Numbered from the stretch's first letter, positions 13,201 to 25,495 are shown. The stretch is 64,000 bases of DNA from Erythroxylum novogranatense (GCA_029891385.1 CM057230.1:52865414-52929413), one strand, 5' to 3'. Made by a program: numbers and translations. Notes: generated from the sequence alone by a model not told the origin.

Positions 13201-13790
13201 AATTATAGCTATAGAATCATCATGAAATTCTGATCTCAATTCCACTAACATATTCTTATGGCGGATCGAAACTCTTGTCACATTAATCAAATAACCACTT
13301 CGGTTCCAATTTCATCTTCTTAAGATCATAACATTTTCTGTTTTCATTACATTCAACTTGTACACTTTAATCTCATCATTTCTACTTGTCTCCCTATTTT
13401 CCTCCAACAATCCATGATAATAAATTCACATCCTTATCATATTCAAGGGTATACCTTCATAGTACAATATTGATTTCATATTCAACAATGCATCCCCTAA
13501 TACAATTATGTTGAATCATCTTCTATCATATTTACCCATATACTATTTCTCATTTCTAATTATCCACAACTTTCATTTTCTTATATCATGAAAGAGTATC
13601 ATTTTTCTCACAAATTCTATCAACTCAAACTCTTAATAATTTCTCTTACATGTAACTTATACACATGCGACTCAGACAAGTGATCAGTTGCTGCTGCATG
13701 TTGAGACTGGTCAAAGAAAATGCAAGTAACCTCATACATATTTCCAAAATGCCCATGTAAGATCCTAATTCTGGGCTCTGATACCACATA
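10245..13790 (-). pseudogene. Element B internal region, decayed Ty3/gypsy
   Basis: The left edge on the - strand is a purine tract (AAGAAGGGGAGAAA, 10245-10258) next to the LTR. It is preceded by a GAATTTCGAGGACGAAATTC block typical of plant gypsy 3' ends. The right edge is a primer site at 13775-13786. At 3.55 kb it is shorter than the roughly 5 kb expected, so parts are deleted. No long frame survives. Around 10685-10740 the - strand still reads like the integrase C-terminal segment (EMFMRVSPSRG), with stops on both sides. The rest is AT-rich with many stops and I cannot place protease, RT or Gag with confidence. Confidence 0.8.
13775..13786 (-). other. Element B primer binding site
   Basis: GCTCTGATACCA on +, the reverse complement of TGGTATCAGAGC, lies four bases from the LTR start at 13791. 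It shows that element B runs on the - strand with its 5' LTR at the right. Confidence 0.92.
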
Positions 13791-16700
13791 TGTTGGATCC
13801 CATTTTCAGAGCCCAACAATTGTTCCAAATACTATAAGACTTGAGCGTGCGTATTACCTTGTAGGATTGTTTCAATGAACCCTCATTAACCAACAACATA
13901 TATGGGAGATGTGCCCACACCAGTCAATTGTCAAAAATGAACTCATTGCACCTATTTCTGAACAAATTTTAGGAAACCTCAAATCAGAATTTCAATTTGT
14001 CTTCTTCAGAACATTTGTTCTCCATTGTCTTAACTTTCTAATGACATCAAAATCATTCAATTCGGTTCAAAAATCTGAAAGTTATAGCCCAAACATTTTC
14101 AGGCTATTCTTAGACTAAAACAGTACACTATGCCCAAATTACATCATTAAATTGATAGTCTTAGAGACTAAATTAAAATTTTAATCCTTCAGATACTTTG
14201 TAGCTTTGTGTCTCTAGTTTATTTAGAAATAAGAAGCATCTCATTTAGAGCTCTACAGATCAAGATATCACCAAAATACTGAAGCATGTTCAGTAAAAAT
14301 ATCCAACTCATAGTCTTCCAGTCGATCCCCTTACTTTGATTCAATCCATATTTTTCAAATTAAATCCAAAAGCTATAAATGTTTTTTGAGAGATAGAAAA
14401 ATGTATTACAAATCCAATGCTTCAAAAATCGAGTCATTTGAAGGTTGGACGACAAAGTTATAAAAAAAGATCCAAGTATATTCAGAAAATAGCCTTTCTT
14501 GAACAAATAGGGAAGTCGCGATCGTGCACATGCACGATCATGACATCCGGATGGACCAGTGGATATGCATGATGGCGACTTTCTGGTGGTCCTACAAAGT
14601 CGCGATCATGCGTATGCACGACCGTGACATTCGGGTGGACCTACACTCTTTCTTCTTCACCGATAACCTAACTTTTAAACTCCATAACTTTTGATCCAGA
14701 ACTCCAAAATTTACAAACTTAGTATCAATGGAAAGCTAAAAGAAAGATCTACATCTTTCATGAAGAACTTAAAATCAATTTCTGCCTCTATAAGGGTCAA
14801 AATTCCAAATCAATGTGGTTTTCCTGAAAGTTCCATCTTAAACAGCATCACAACTTCTAATGATCATATCTTCCAACTCCATTTTCCAAAAATTTTATAC
14901 TTTATAGCGTTAGAAAGTTAGAAAGATAAGCTAACAACTTTCATAAAGACCACTTTAGCTAATTCTACCTAGATTAATCTAGTTTTTCCCTTGAAATCAG
15001 TATAGAATTTTCACCGAAAGACTTGAAAAATTGTCTCAATTTCACTTCCTCTCATGCAACATCATTTTTAACCATCTAACTACATTTCATCATTCATTCC
15101 TATTTTCTTATCCACATCATCTCATTGATATGCAACAACAATCCATATTCAAAATTTGTCTTCCTAATTTGATAACTTTCCCAAATATACCGAATTCTAA
15201 CCTAAATTCATCCTTAAATTAATTCATATTTCAACTCCACCTCATCCATACACAAATTCACATCTCAACTTAACAATCATCCATTCACAAATCCCTATTC
15301 CGTTAACATCATAAAATAAGAGTTTTACAATACTTTATTGGTCATTTTAAGCCACATTACATCATCAATATTCAAATCCGAATTACAAAAGGTACAAAAT
15401 CCTGTAATTCTTGAAATACAGAATATACATGAACAATAATTTTCTCATCTTGCAACTAAAGCCTTGGTTTACATAAACTAACTTCAAATACAAAAATATG
15501 CAAAATCAAAATGATGCCTTAATCCTCTTTCACCCAATCTCTTGCTCAACACCTGGAGATGGAACGGAAGGGGGGGTGAGCTTAAAACCCTGGGTAACAG
15601 ATTTATAATTGAGAAACAAGAAAAAACCATTTTAAAAACTCATTGTCATTGTACATTGTTGTAACCATAGTAATTTCACAGTACAAATCATCAAATACTT
15701 ATTTCTAAAAAATTATCAATTTATTAAATAATTCATGGGCAATTTTAAATCATGTATGCATCGAACTTATCAACATATCATGAGCATATAAGCACATCGA
15801 AATGGTTTGGAAGGTCCAAAATAAAAAGTACTACATATTACCCATAAGGGTCCTGTGTAGCCGTGAATAGAACGTACTATCGCAATCTCACAAAATAGTT
15901 TTGCGTAGCCATGAACTTATGAGAATCCATAAAGAAGCTCTGTGTCACTAGCAGGCAGGCGAGAGAAGCCTTTAGTTAAAGTGCACTTGACATACTTAAG
16001 GGACCAAACCAAACCCACATAACATGTATTTCATAACTAGTAAACTTGTTGCCCAAAATGGCACATTTTCAAAACTTGATTTTCATGAACATGAGATATT
16101 TCGAAAACCATTTTTCGAAAACATGATTTCATAAACATGTATCTTCTCAAACAAATCATTCTCAAATTCTTTTCATAAATCATCAACCCAATTCACATAT
16201 CAAACATATAGCAAATTCTCAATTCATTCAAAAAGCACCAAATGCAACATTTATGATTCAATTTAAAATGTTTAACTTCTTTGATTCAAAGAACACATTT
16301 GTAGCTTATTTACTCTATTATAAATATGTAACCCACCTTGATTTCCTTGCCTGAAAACCTTGCTCAAAATCCTCTACTCTTGCTCCTCTGGCCTCTCTTG
16401 ATTTCCATCATCAAAGGCAAAATCCCCCATTTAATAGGAATTCTAATTGGAGAACCCATAAGTCTTATTTACTAAAATTGATCATAGAGTTCTTAAACCC
16501 ATACATTTCTTAAGCTTTATGAACCAAAATCTTTTCAAAAATCCAAAAAATTAAATTCAAACTTACCTTAAATTTTTACCAAATGAAGAGTTTGTTGGCT
16601 CTGATGGAAGCTCTCATCATCTTCTACCTTTTTCCCTTCCTGAATAACTTCAAAATCACTCTTTAGGACCCAGAAAAATCAAAATCTAACTTTTGTTGTT

Positions 16701-17052
16701 TCTTTCCTCTCAAAACCGAAACTCTCTCCTTCTTTCCTTCTAATTTTCGTTTTTTGCTTCTTCACATCCAAGCCTATCTTTTATCTTCTCCTATTTACTC
16801 TTTAATGAGCCCAAAAAGTCCATTATACCCTTCCTTATATGCCTTGTATCTTTTATCCTTAAGTGGTCTTCCAAAAATGCCCTTGAACATTCTTATTACC
16901 TTAGTACTTTAATTCAATTTACCAATGTCACATAATCTTACTAACATTGACATAATAATAACTCTCAAAAATTAAATCCATTAGAACCTCAAAATTCATT
17001 TAAATCATGCTTAACTAAAGAAAGAAAGAAAAAAAGTATATGGGGGCCAACA
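13791..17052 (-). mobile_element. Element B, complete 5' LTR (3,262 bp)
   Basis: On + it begins TGTTGGATCC and ends GGGGGCCAACA, giving TGTTGG/CCAACA inverted termini. Bases 15887-17052 are duplicated at 9082-10244. Short frames inside do not resemble proteins. Two 84-bp-spaced GC-rich units, each opening GTCGCGATC (14515 and 14599), interrupt otherwise AT-rich sequence. General layout (sentences of 'heat-stable' AT-rich sequence, a GTCGCGATC block, repeated TCATGAA motifs) resembles LTRs K and C, so these may be related chromovirus families. Confidence 0.9.
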
Positions 17053-17412
17053 CAAATTGCATCATTTTGGTTTCCTACAAGGCACTATGAAATGTCATCT
17101 GTGTGAGTATGATAATGAAACCATGGCTAATTTATTCTTCTTTGTCATAGATCATAAGATATCTTGGTGGCTATTAAGAGATAGATTGGTTAGCATTCCA
17201 ATCAATCAACACTTTAAAACTACTTTCATTGGATTGATAGATGTAAAAAATCACGAGTTGTCAAGGATATTCTAGCTGCTAGCTTATGTGTTGTGATTTA
17301 TTTCATGTGTCAGGAATGAAACTATGTTCATTTCAAGAAAAGATCAAGATGTACTAACAACATTATTGAAGAGATTACATTGTTTGTTAGATACAGAATG
17401 TTAGATTATCAT
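17053..17412 (+). pseudogene. LINE G, C-terminal ORF2 remnant, part 1
   Basis: The frame 17057-17275 reads KCHLCEYDNETMANLFFFV, the zf-RVT zinc-binding segment that follows reverse transcriptase in plant L1-like LINEs (CxxC then ETxxHLFF; here the His is replaced). It ends at the target site of solo LTR K and resumes at 21665. The 5' side begins exactly at the end of element B, so B probably inserted into this LINE. The remnant is too short to be functional. Confidence 0.78.
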
Positions 17413-18009
17413 TGTAACACCCCATTCCCGCATGACCCAAACCTGACATCGATGGTGATATCCGAGTCCGTGCCCCGCGAGGGTGGTGTGCTACATCACT
17501 TAGTCAAAAACTCAGTATAATTTTTTTTTGAAACACACACACTATGAGGATGACAATTATCACATAAGTGAACAATAATTTCCATGACCACTTGGGCCCT
17601 CTCATAAATACAAATCAATTAGTCATTTATACAAAAGTCGGAATACACAATTTTATACAGAAATAAGAAGACACTAATGTAGATGTGAACTGATCCTGAC
17701 CTCTTCTTTCACTCACATGCAATTGCTATACGCCTGTTGCCTAACGGTGTATTCTTCTGAATCCTAAAAAATAATTGCAAATTTTGGGTGAGTTTTGCGA
17801 ACTCAGTGAGTGACCATCATCGATGGTTCACTTAGTCACAAAACACAATATTCACACCTTTCACTTTATTTCACAGTACACATTCACAGTATTGCACATT
17901 CACACATTTACAGTATTGCACATTCGCATTATTCATAATTCGTTACACTTAATCATTCATATCATGCATATGCATTGCACATGAGACTCACTTTTCATTT
18001 ATTATTTTG

Positions 18010-18500
18010 TTGTGACCAAGTGCCTAAACTGTCCCATGTAGGGCTCATTAATAACTGTCCCTTATCTGTTTGGAGGATATATGGCTCATTAAACGTTGAG
18101 CCTGAGGCTCTGAATCACTTTTGAGCTCGAAGCTCATTTTCACTCGTTGAGCTTAAAGCTCTGATTAGTGGCGACTCTAATCACAACATCCATTAACTGT
18201 CATACACTTAGGCATTGAAATGCATCAATCATATGGTGCACATTCAGAATACATTTATTTCATATAAACATAAGGCATTTTGCCTTTCACTCACTCAAAA
18301 CATATTTCATCAAATACATATAAAATACTCATGTGACACGTTTCCAATTATTACGGTGTTGTGATCGAGCACCTGAACTGTTCCATATAGGGCTCATTAA
18401 ACATTGAGCCTGAGACTCTAGATCATTGTTGAGATCGAGGCTCAAATACACTCGTTGAGCTTAAAGCTCTAATCGGTGGTTGTTCCGGTCACAACAGCCA
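18010..18500. repeat. Palindrome-rich block, two copies inside LTR K
   Basis: Two diverged copies about 349 bp apart (starting near 18011 and 18360). Each reads from a TGTGACC/ATCGAG start through CTGTCCC and GGGCTCATT to a set of GAGC-N5-GCTC motifs. In the first copy these are GAGCCTGAGGCTC (18098-18110), GAGCTCGAAGCTC (18123-18135) and GAGCTTAAAGCTC (18149-18161). The same block appears once in each LTR of element C (about 36715-36920 and 41630-41835). Confidence 0.85.
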
Positions 18501-19539
18501 TTATCTGATTATGCATTCATGTATGAAACACATATGCCACAATCAATTAGTATACATATCACAATCAACACATATGTCACAAGTAATCACATCATAGGCA
18601 TGTAGGTCTCAAATTCACATACAAGTAGCACTTCTATAACACAGCTCAGTATCACAATCATCGGACCTCCTGTTCGGAACTCAATATAATTAATCACATC
18701 CAGCAATCAATTTATACAAAACGAAATAAAACAGAACAAAAGGTGAAATGAGACCATCTCTGTCTACTCACAGTACGCTCTAGATTAGCATTTGCTTCCA
18801 AATTCTAGAAACGCCTGACTGCGGACTTTTAACCTGCACAACCTATTTATGCAATACGTTGCACACACATTAATAATTTTTCACAAATTATAATCATTCA
18901 TTTATGCACATATATGTACGATGCATGTTCATGACAATCTCGGTATTATTCCACACATTTCATCTCAAAAACCGTTCCCATATCCAAACTCATTAATTCT
19001 TAAGGTTAAGTCGCATTAAAAACCTTACACTTGCAATTTCTATTTATTTCAATTTTTTCAAATTACACTTTCGAGTCTACTACTCCCGATTAATGAGACA
19101 GTCCACATAGGTTAACCTAGGCAACCTCTCCTTTTTATAAAAATTCCTCTATGCTTTAGGAATCTATAGACACTAAAATCACTCAATTCGGATCTCTATA
19201 GGTCTGGATATTGCCAAAACATGGTCCAGAAAAAAAAATCGGTCCGATTTAATCCCTCATTTTCAATTTAATCTAAAAAAATTCACTAATTTCTATGGAG
19301 AGGTAGATAAATGTCTTACGAATCCGATGCCTCAAAAATCAGGTCAATCAGAGGTCGGATGAAAACGTTATGCACAAAAGAATGGAAGAGGGTTCAGGTT
19401 GGGGCGGGTTGGGTCATCCAACGTCGGATCGGGTCAGTCCGACGGCTGGTGGCGATCGCGACCAGCTCGCGAGGGTGACGTTGCGAGGACCCCTTTTTTT
19501 TTTTTAATTCTCACTTATCTCATCTCTTCTTCCAACATG

Positions 19540-20090
19540 CATAACTATTCACACAAGTGTCCAAACTTGACAAATTAGGTATTATTAGAAAGATCACAGA
19601 AAGGCCTAAAAGTTTCATGAGGACTCACAGACAAATTCCAACTCTAAAGGAGTCAAAATCCCAATCAAAGTAACTGCCAAATAAGTGTTATCCAAAACAG
19701 TATCCCAATTTCTATAAATCATAACTTGTTATCCCATTGTTCAAAAATTCCATGCTTTATATCAATGGAAAGATCAGAACAAATTCTACACGTCTCATGA
19801 AGAACTTAGAAGCCAATTCTACCTCTAACAAGGCCAAATTTTCAATCAAAGTTTCTTCCCTACACATGTCATCCTAACAGTACCACAATCTTCTAAAAAT
19901 CATAACTTCTTATCCCCTTAGCCAAAAATTCCATACTTTATATCAATGGAAAGCTAAGAACACATTCTACAATTCTCATGAAGCACTTAGAAGCAAATTC
20001 TACGTCTAACGAGGTCAATTTCCTACATGATTGTTGCTGCCTTGTTTTCATATTATTAAACATCACCTAAACCATAAGCAAAGCTCAAGC
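19540..20090. repeat. Degenerate ~180-bp tandem repeat inside LTR K
   Basis: A unit starting CATAACT and containing a TATCAATGGAAAG-type core and a CTCATGAA segment recurs at about 19540, 19720 and 19901, a period near 180 bp. A weaker fourth copy follows. Similar single units occur in LTR B (14690-14820) and LTR C (38400-38560). Confidence 0.72.
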
Positions 20091-21664
20091 ACTTATAACT
20101 ACCAACTCCAATGTCGAAAAATAGCACATTTGATGGCGATAGAAAACTATCAAGAAGAGCTACAACTTTCATGAAGACCAACTTAGCAAAATCAGTCTCA
20201 AACAACCTATAAAAATTCCTAAAGTTTCAGATCAAAATTCCAAAGAGAGTGTCACTAAAATGACACTATTCATCCCTATACACATTACCACTTTCAAGTT
20301 AAAATTTCAAACTCTTCAAGCCAAATTTGAACAGCACCTCCTTCACAAAAAAATGTAGCCAAACCCCTCATGTTTAAGTCAAGCCAATCCTCATCATAAT
20401 TGCATAACCACATAAAAAGTTATGGTAATAACATTAAAAAATGTATAAATTCAATTTTTCAGCTTTTCCACCTAACTCAAATCCTATCATTCCAATACCA
20501 TTTCTACACCAATAAGCATCCAATTTAGTCAATAAATCACCCACAATTTCATCAAGACCTTCACTTAAACAATTAGCTATAAAAACACACATTTAAGCAT
20601 CCATACATTTCCTACACTCTTCTACACCTACTTTCACTTCCAAAATATTTCTAATATACATTCATCCAATTCTACATCATTTATCATTCATCTAGGCAAG
20701 AAATTCACACACACACACCCATATACTCCAACCTCAATTGCCATGCAATTAACTTTAAATAACATCATAAATAATGCATTTAACTAGTAATTCATGACAT
20801 AAAACACAATTCTTACCTAAACAAGCTTCCAAAACTTCTAACTTCAAAATCTCACAATCCTCCTAACTTTCCCTACCACACACAACCATCATCTTCTTAA
20901 GGGAAAAAGCTTAGGTTTGTGTTTTTTGTAAACAAAAGAAGAGAAAATAAGTAGGATATGAGAGCTTTTGTGTAGTTAGAGGTTGGTAACCATTAACAAG
21001 AAGAAGAAACCCAACAAAGAAGAAAGAAGAGGGAGGCTACGTATATTAAGGAGAAACTTTCATTTAAAACACCAATGACCTATTAAAGAAGAACCATCGT
21101 GAAAGGATAAAGAAAAAAGGGGAAAATGTTGAATTAAAATAATGCTAGTGGAGTTAAGACCATGTTTGGCTCCACAAATTCAATTTTCAAAACCTAGGTC
21201 CAATTTCTACACAAATCATCTCCCAATTTTTAATGGCTCACTTAAATAAATCCTAAAGTCATGTATCTAAATTTTCAGTGCCATTGGACAGTAATTTCTA
21301 CTATCGAGAAACAATGAGTCTGCCACTTGGCATTTTTCCTAATCCGAAAAAGTACCCCGAAATTTTACTAAAATTTCACTAAAATTCACTAACACTTTTA
21401 AAACCTCAATGACCCTCTCCAATCAATTTTCCAAACACCAAAAATCAAATTTTTTATAATAATCACATATGATCAAAAATATACCGAGAAATGTCATGAA
21501 TGCATGTACAATCATTTTTCTGTGCAAAATTTACTATTCACATGCATGTACACCTTATATAATGCATGAGCATGAGATGTGTTGTTTTTTTGTTTTTTTT
21601 TGTTTTTTTTTCACATGTACCAATTTCTAAGGTTCAACCCTTTGTAAGGAAACAGGATGTTACA

Positions 21665-21841
21665 ATCATGGTCTAAAATGTAAGTCTGATAATATTTTCT
21701 TTTAGTTTTTACGTAACTAGATTCAGTGGAGTGAAGGGATTGAGGAACCCTACCTAGTAGGTGGCTTCATTCTTTCACTATCATTAGTGTGTCAACCTTT
21801 GGTTGTTTTGGTAATAAAGTTATCATTGTAAAAAAAAAAAC
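21665..21841 (+). pseudogene. LINE G, 3' end with poly(A), part 2
   Basis: Resumes right after the duplicated ATCAT target site of LTR K. It contains a 3'-end-like stretch (GGTGGCTTCATTC, then TAATAAAGTTATC) ending in an A run at 21831-21841. This is the expected 3' terminus of a plant L1-type LINE on +. The coding frame closes soon after the junction. Confidence 0.72.
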
Positions 21842-22487
21842 TACTGTGCTAGCAAATTTCAAAGGAATAATGTTCCTAGTTAACTATTCTATTTAAAAAC
21901 TTCATCATTTTCAACAACAATTATTTGTTTCTATTCTAGTATTCTCATCTTGATAAAACCCATAGCAAAGTAAGTCTATGATTAAATTTGACTTTATTGC
22001 CCAAACTCATGCAATGTGTTTGTTGTTTTAGTCCTCGTGGCCTTTGAGTATAGATGCACAAAACTAACCTGGCATGATTTACACCTTGACCACTTTCATG
22101 TGGCAAGGAACTCTAGTCAAAACAAGATTATGAAATTAAGGTAGATATATAGGTTAAACATATAAGGATCGCCTCCCACGATTATAGGGATATTTGATTT
22201 GTGATCCACATAAACCACCAAAAATAAATAGTTCCAGACAATGAAATCAAACAAGTTGCATAATAGAGCTATAAGCTTTCAAAACTGAAAACATGTTTTA
22301 CGTTGAAGTGTTTTTTTTTTTTTTTGAAAGATATGTTTTATTTTGAAGTCATTATGGATGCAGAGGGAACAATCTATGTTGAAGTTGGTGAAGACGCAGA
22401 GCTAAAAAGTCAGGTAGCAAAAGTTAAAAGTAGTGTTAGTTAGAGTAGTTTAGTTGACAGTTACTTTTTTCATGACGAAGATGACAA
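21842..22487. other. Intergenic, no feature recognised
   Basis: AT-rich sequence without a convincing frame. A T run at 22311-22325 is flanked by two similar segments (GTTTTACGTTGAAG and GTTTTATTTTGAAG), a small local duplication. Nothing else can be supported. Confidence 0.6.
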
Positions 22488-23943
22488 TTTTTTTTTTTTT
22501 GCATAAATGGGAGTTAACAATTACATAATAAAGAGGGGGAAGCTAACCCCAACAATATCCTCGAGGAGGACCGAAAGGCACTCGTGGGGCGCAGTGACAA
22601 AAGTGGTAATGCCAAGAGGAAAAGAAATAGCAAAGTTCACGAACCAGTCGGCACTCCGATTGGCTTCCCTGTAAACGTGGCGAGGGAGGACCGTCTAGTT
22701 ACGAGTGAGGAGTACGTGAATACTAAGGAGGAGGGGATTGGTCGAGGTAGCACGGGAGGCTGAGTCAGAAATAGAACTCAATGCTGCCTGAGAGTCGATT
22801 TCCAGGATCACACGGCGGTATCCAAGGTCCCAAGCGAGGTGAAGGCCAGTGAAAACTCCCCACAGCTCAGCGGTAAAGGAGGAGCACCATCCCAGGTTGT
22901 GGAAAAAGCCACCACGCCATTCACCAGTGGGGCCACGGAGGAGGCCGCCAGCGGAGCCCACTCGGGGGTTGGTCTTGCTCATGCCGTCTGTGTTCAGCGT
23001 CACCTATCCCTGAGGCGGAGAAGTCCAGCCAATGTACTGTTCCTGTCGGGGTCGCCATCCGGGGATGAGGCTCCCGTGCCAGACCGCAGCTAGAGCAATC
23101 TGCTGGACATACTGGAGGATGCAGTGGACTGGGGAAGTGGGCCATGAGAACTGAGTGCCAAAAAGAGCTCGATTCCGCCAAGACCATAAAAACCAGCAAG
23201 CAGTCCCAAAGACGGTGGACCAGTCGAAGCCGCATATCTGCTGATGGCATTGAAGATTAAAGGAGAGCCAAGCAGGGGCGGGGGTGGTGAAGAACGCCGG
23301 ATGAAGAGCTTGGCGGGGGAAGGCAAGCCACATGCTCCGAGCGCGGGGGCAATCGCGCATCGAACTTGTATTTAACGGTCATAACTTGAACCCATAAAGC
23401 ATAAGGCTTAGAGAGAAGGGCCCACCCAAGCTTCATTAACAGCGCGTCATTCGATTCCCGAATGCGCCTAATGCCCAAACCCCCCAGCTCTCGTGGTTGA
23501 CACACTTGATCCCATGGGACCAGATGAGGGCGGCGAGCACCAGGGGACGATCCCCAGAGGAAATTACGAATCAGCTGTTCGAGGTCGTCACACAGGCGAT
23601 GGGGGAGGCGAACAGTCTGCATAGTGTAGGTGGGGAGAGCGGCAAGTACGAATTTAATGAGAGTAATCCGACCAGCGAAGGAGAGGAGATGGGCCGACCA
23701 GCCTGAGAGACGCTGTTGGACCTTATCCAGAAGATGTTGGTAAGTGAAAGGGAGAACCCGAGTATGGAGCAAGGGAACGCCTAGGTAACGCCCCAAGTCC
23801 GTCGTCAGAGGAAAACCCAGCGCACGACTCAAAGGGCGGGCCTGGGAGAAAGCAATATTGCGGGAGAAGTAGCAACGTGATTTGGCACTGCTAATTTTTT
23901 GGCCAGAAGCACTACAAAAAGAGTAAAGGAGTTCCGGTTTAAT
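22488..23943 (-). pseudogene. 5'-truncated L1-like LINE with RNase H domain
   Basis: On the - strand, from 23943 down: the end of reverse transcriptase with FCSASGQKIS (near 23905-23935) and FPLTTDLGRYLGVPLLH. The thumb/connection region follows to about 23260, then a short RDCPRARSMW segment (about 23330-23360). An RNase H domain at 22695-23003 has acidic residues in NTDGMSK, FTAELWG and EIDSQAA. The tail ends in poly(A), seen as 13 T at 22488-22500 on +. The GC content is higher than around it. The 5' end is lost inside RT near 23943, typical of incomplete target-primed reverse transcription. Frame changes between 23000 and 23360 show it is decayed. Confidence 0.9.
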
Positions 23944-24597
23944 TTGTGTTTATAACCTTTATGAGAAAAACTAATCGGTTAAGTAGAAAATCCCCTAGTT
24001 TCTTAAAAAACTAGTCAGTTTTCTTTAAAAATCGATAATGAGTCAGCTCATTTAAGCATGGGGCCCCCAACACATTGTCCTTGTTAACAAACTTTGAGAA
24101 TCTGTCAGCACATTTAAGTATCTGAGGCCCAATGCGTTGTCTTTATCATTCTCTATTTTTGACAATTTTGAAAATTTTAATGAAATTTTTTCCAATTCTA
24201 TCACACAATCTAATTAATAAAATAATTTTTTTATTTTTATTCATATATTTATATTTTAATTAAAATTTTGTTTTAAATTATTATTATTAAAATGAATTAC
24301 TATTTTATCCTTTAAAAACTAAATTTATTTAATATCACTAACAAAGTATATTTGTCAAAATTTAGGTTCTCTATTTATCTTTTATACTTTAAAATTTTAA
24401 ATTATTATTTTTAAAACTAATTATTATTTTTATCATGAATTTGTTTAATAAATTGAATTATAAATTAATTATATATAAGTGATTTTGCTAAGATAATTTA
24501 AGATTGTGTTAAAATAATATTGAAATTGTACAAAAGAATGTTTAAAAGACATTAAAAAGAAGTTAGAATAAAGTTAGAGTTCTTTCTATTCATTTTC
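23944..24597. other. AT-rich flank of element F
   Basis: No coding trace. Two imperfect copies of a GTCAGC(T/A)CATTTAAG segment followed by a GGCCC...TTGTC tail lie 62 bp apart (24042 and 24104). The rest is strongly AT-rich. The last five bases (24593-24597, TTTTC) are the left target duplication of element F. Confidence 0.65.
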
Positions 24598-25495
24598 GAT
24601 ACGGCAACAACCTAGAATCAAAGTCTAGATCACCTCCGCTTTCAATGATTATTCCTAAATCTAAATTCAATCAATCTAACAAGACCCTTCACCCCAAAAC
24701 AAAGAAGGAATTGGTAGCAAAGAGTATAAGATTGTAGGAATTGAATTAACGCCACAAGTTAGAACTTACTTGATAAGTTGAATCAATCCTTAAGGTAAAA
24801 CAAGCAAGAATCTCAATTCTCTCAAGAATGCTTTCTAATTTTATCGATCTCTAAACTCGTGTTCATGGCTAAAGCAAGGGTTTAAATACCCTTTGCAATG
24901 TAAACCCTAACAAAGATAACCTAAAACCCTAAAGAAAGCCCAAAATATCAAAAGGCCTTCTTGAAACAAATCATGCAAGAATAAATCCCACATGGATTTG
25001 GGCTTCAAAACTAATTAAAATTGACTAGTCCTTGTTCAAATAGGATAAGAAAACTACAAAATAGAAGACTAACTTAAGAGGGGCGAATTGGGCTTTTAAA
25101 CTAGGCCCACAAGCTTGGTTCCTTAAAATAAAACATGCACATGACTTTTTTAATAAAGCACATGCACACTTAATGCAAACCAGCCCATGAAAAAGCCTAA
25201 AAGAAATCCACATGCCCTTTATAAGATAAAATAAGCCCAAGCCCATTGATTAGACTTGTGCTTGTGAAAATTGGCTAAGTGTTAGCCCTCTTGATTTGAT
25301 GCCTCCAATGTGCACACACACTTAGGTGTCTTCCTAAGCTTTTCCCCAATCTTGATCAACAAAACTTCTTGAAGTTCTTGTGAAACAAAAGCTTGTACAT
25401 AAATCTGAAATTGTGCTTTAAGCTTGTTGGAGCGTGACCTTGTAATTGGACCCATTGGCATCCTCAAGTCTCCATTACCTTGGTGAGTTGTATCA
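24598..25495 (-). mobile_element. Element F, 3' LTR (~0.9 kb)
   Basis: Nearly identical to 31103-32004. On + it runs from GATACGGCAAC (first T lost) to GTTGTATCA; complete termini are TGATAC/GTATCA. TTTTC precedes it (24593-24597) and also follows the other LTR (32005-32009), a perfect 5-bp target duplication. The pol reading frame enters this LTR from the internal region and stops at 25282. Confidence 0.94.

Larger units (their letters stand above)
17413..21664 (-). mobile_element. Solo LTR K (4,252 bp) with ATCAT target duplication
   Basis: Starts TGTAACACCCC and ends GGATGTTACA, flanked by ATCAT at 17408-17412 and 21665-21669. No primer site, polypurine tract or coding trace is seen inside and the two ends are not copies of each other, so it is best read as a solo LTR left by LTR-LTR recombination. 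The LTR is in - orientation if it matches its relatives B and C. It shares blocks with the LTRs of element C (the GCGAACTCA segment near 17797 and the palindrome block near 18010-18500). A 4.25-kb LTR is large but within the range of plant gypsy elements. Confidence 0.88.

Noticed and set aside
17413..21664. Full-length element rather than a solo LTR
   Set aside because: No primer site, polypurine tract, coding trace or terminal direct repeat was found between the TG and CA ends.
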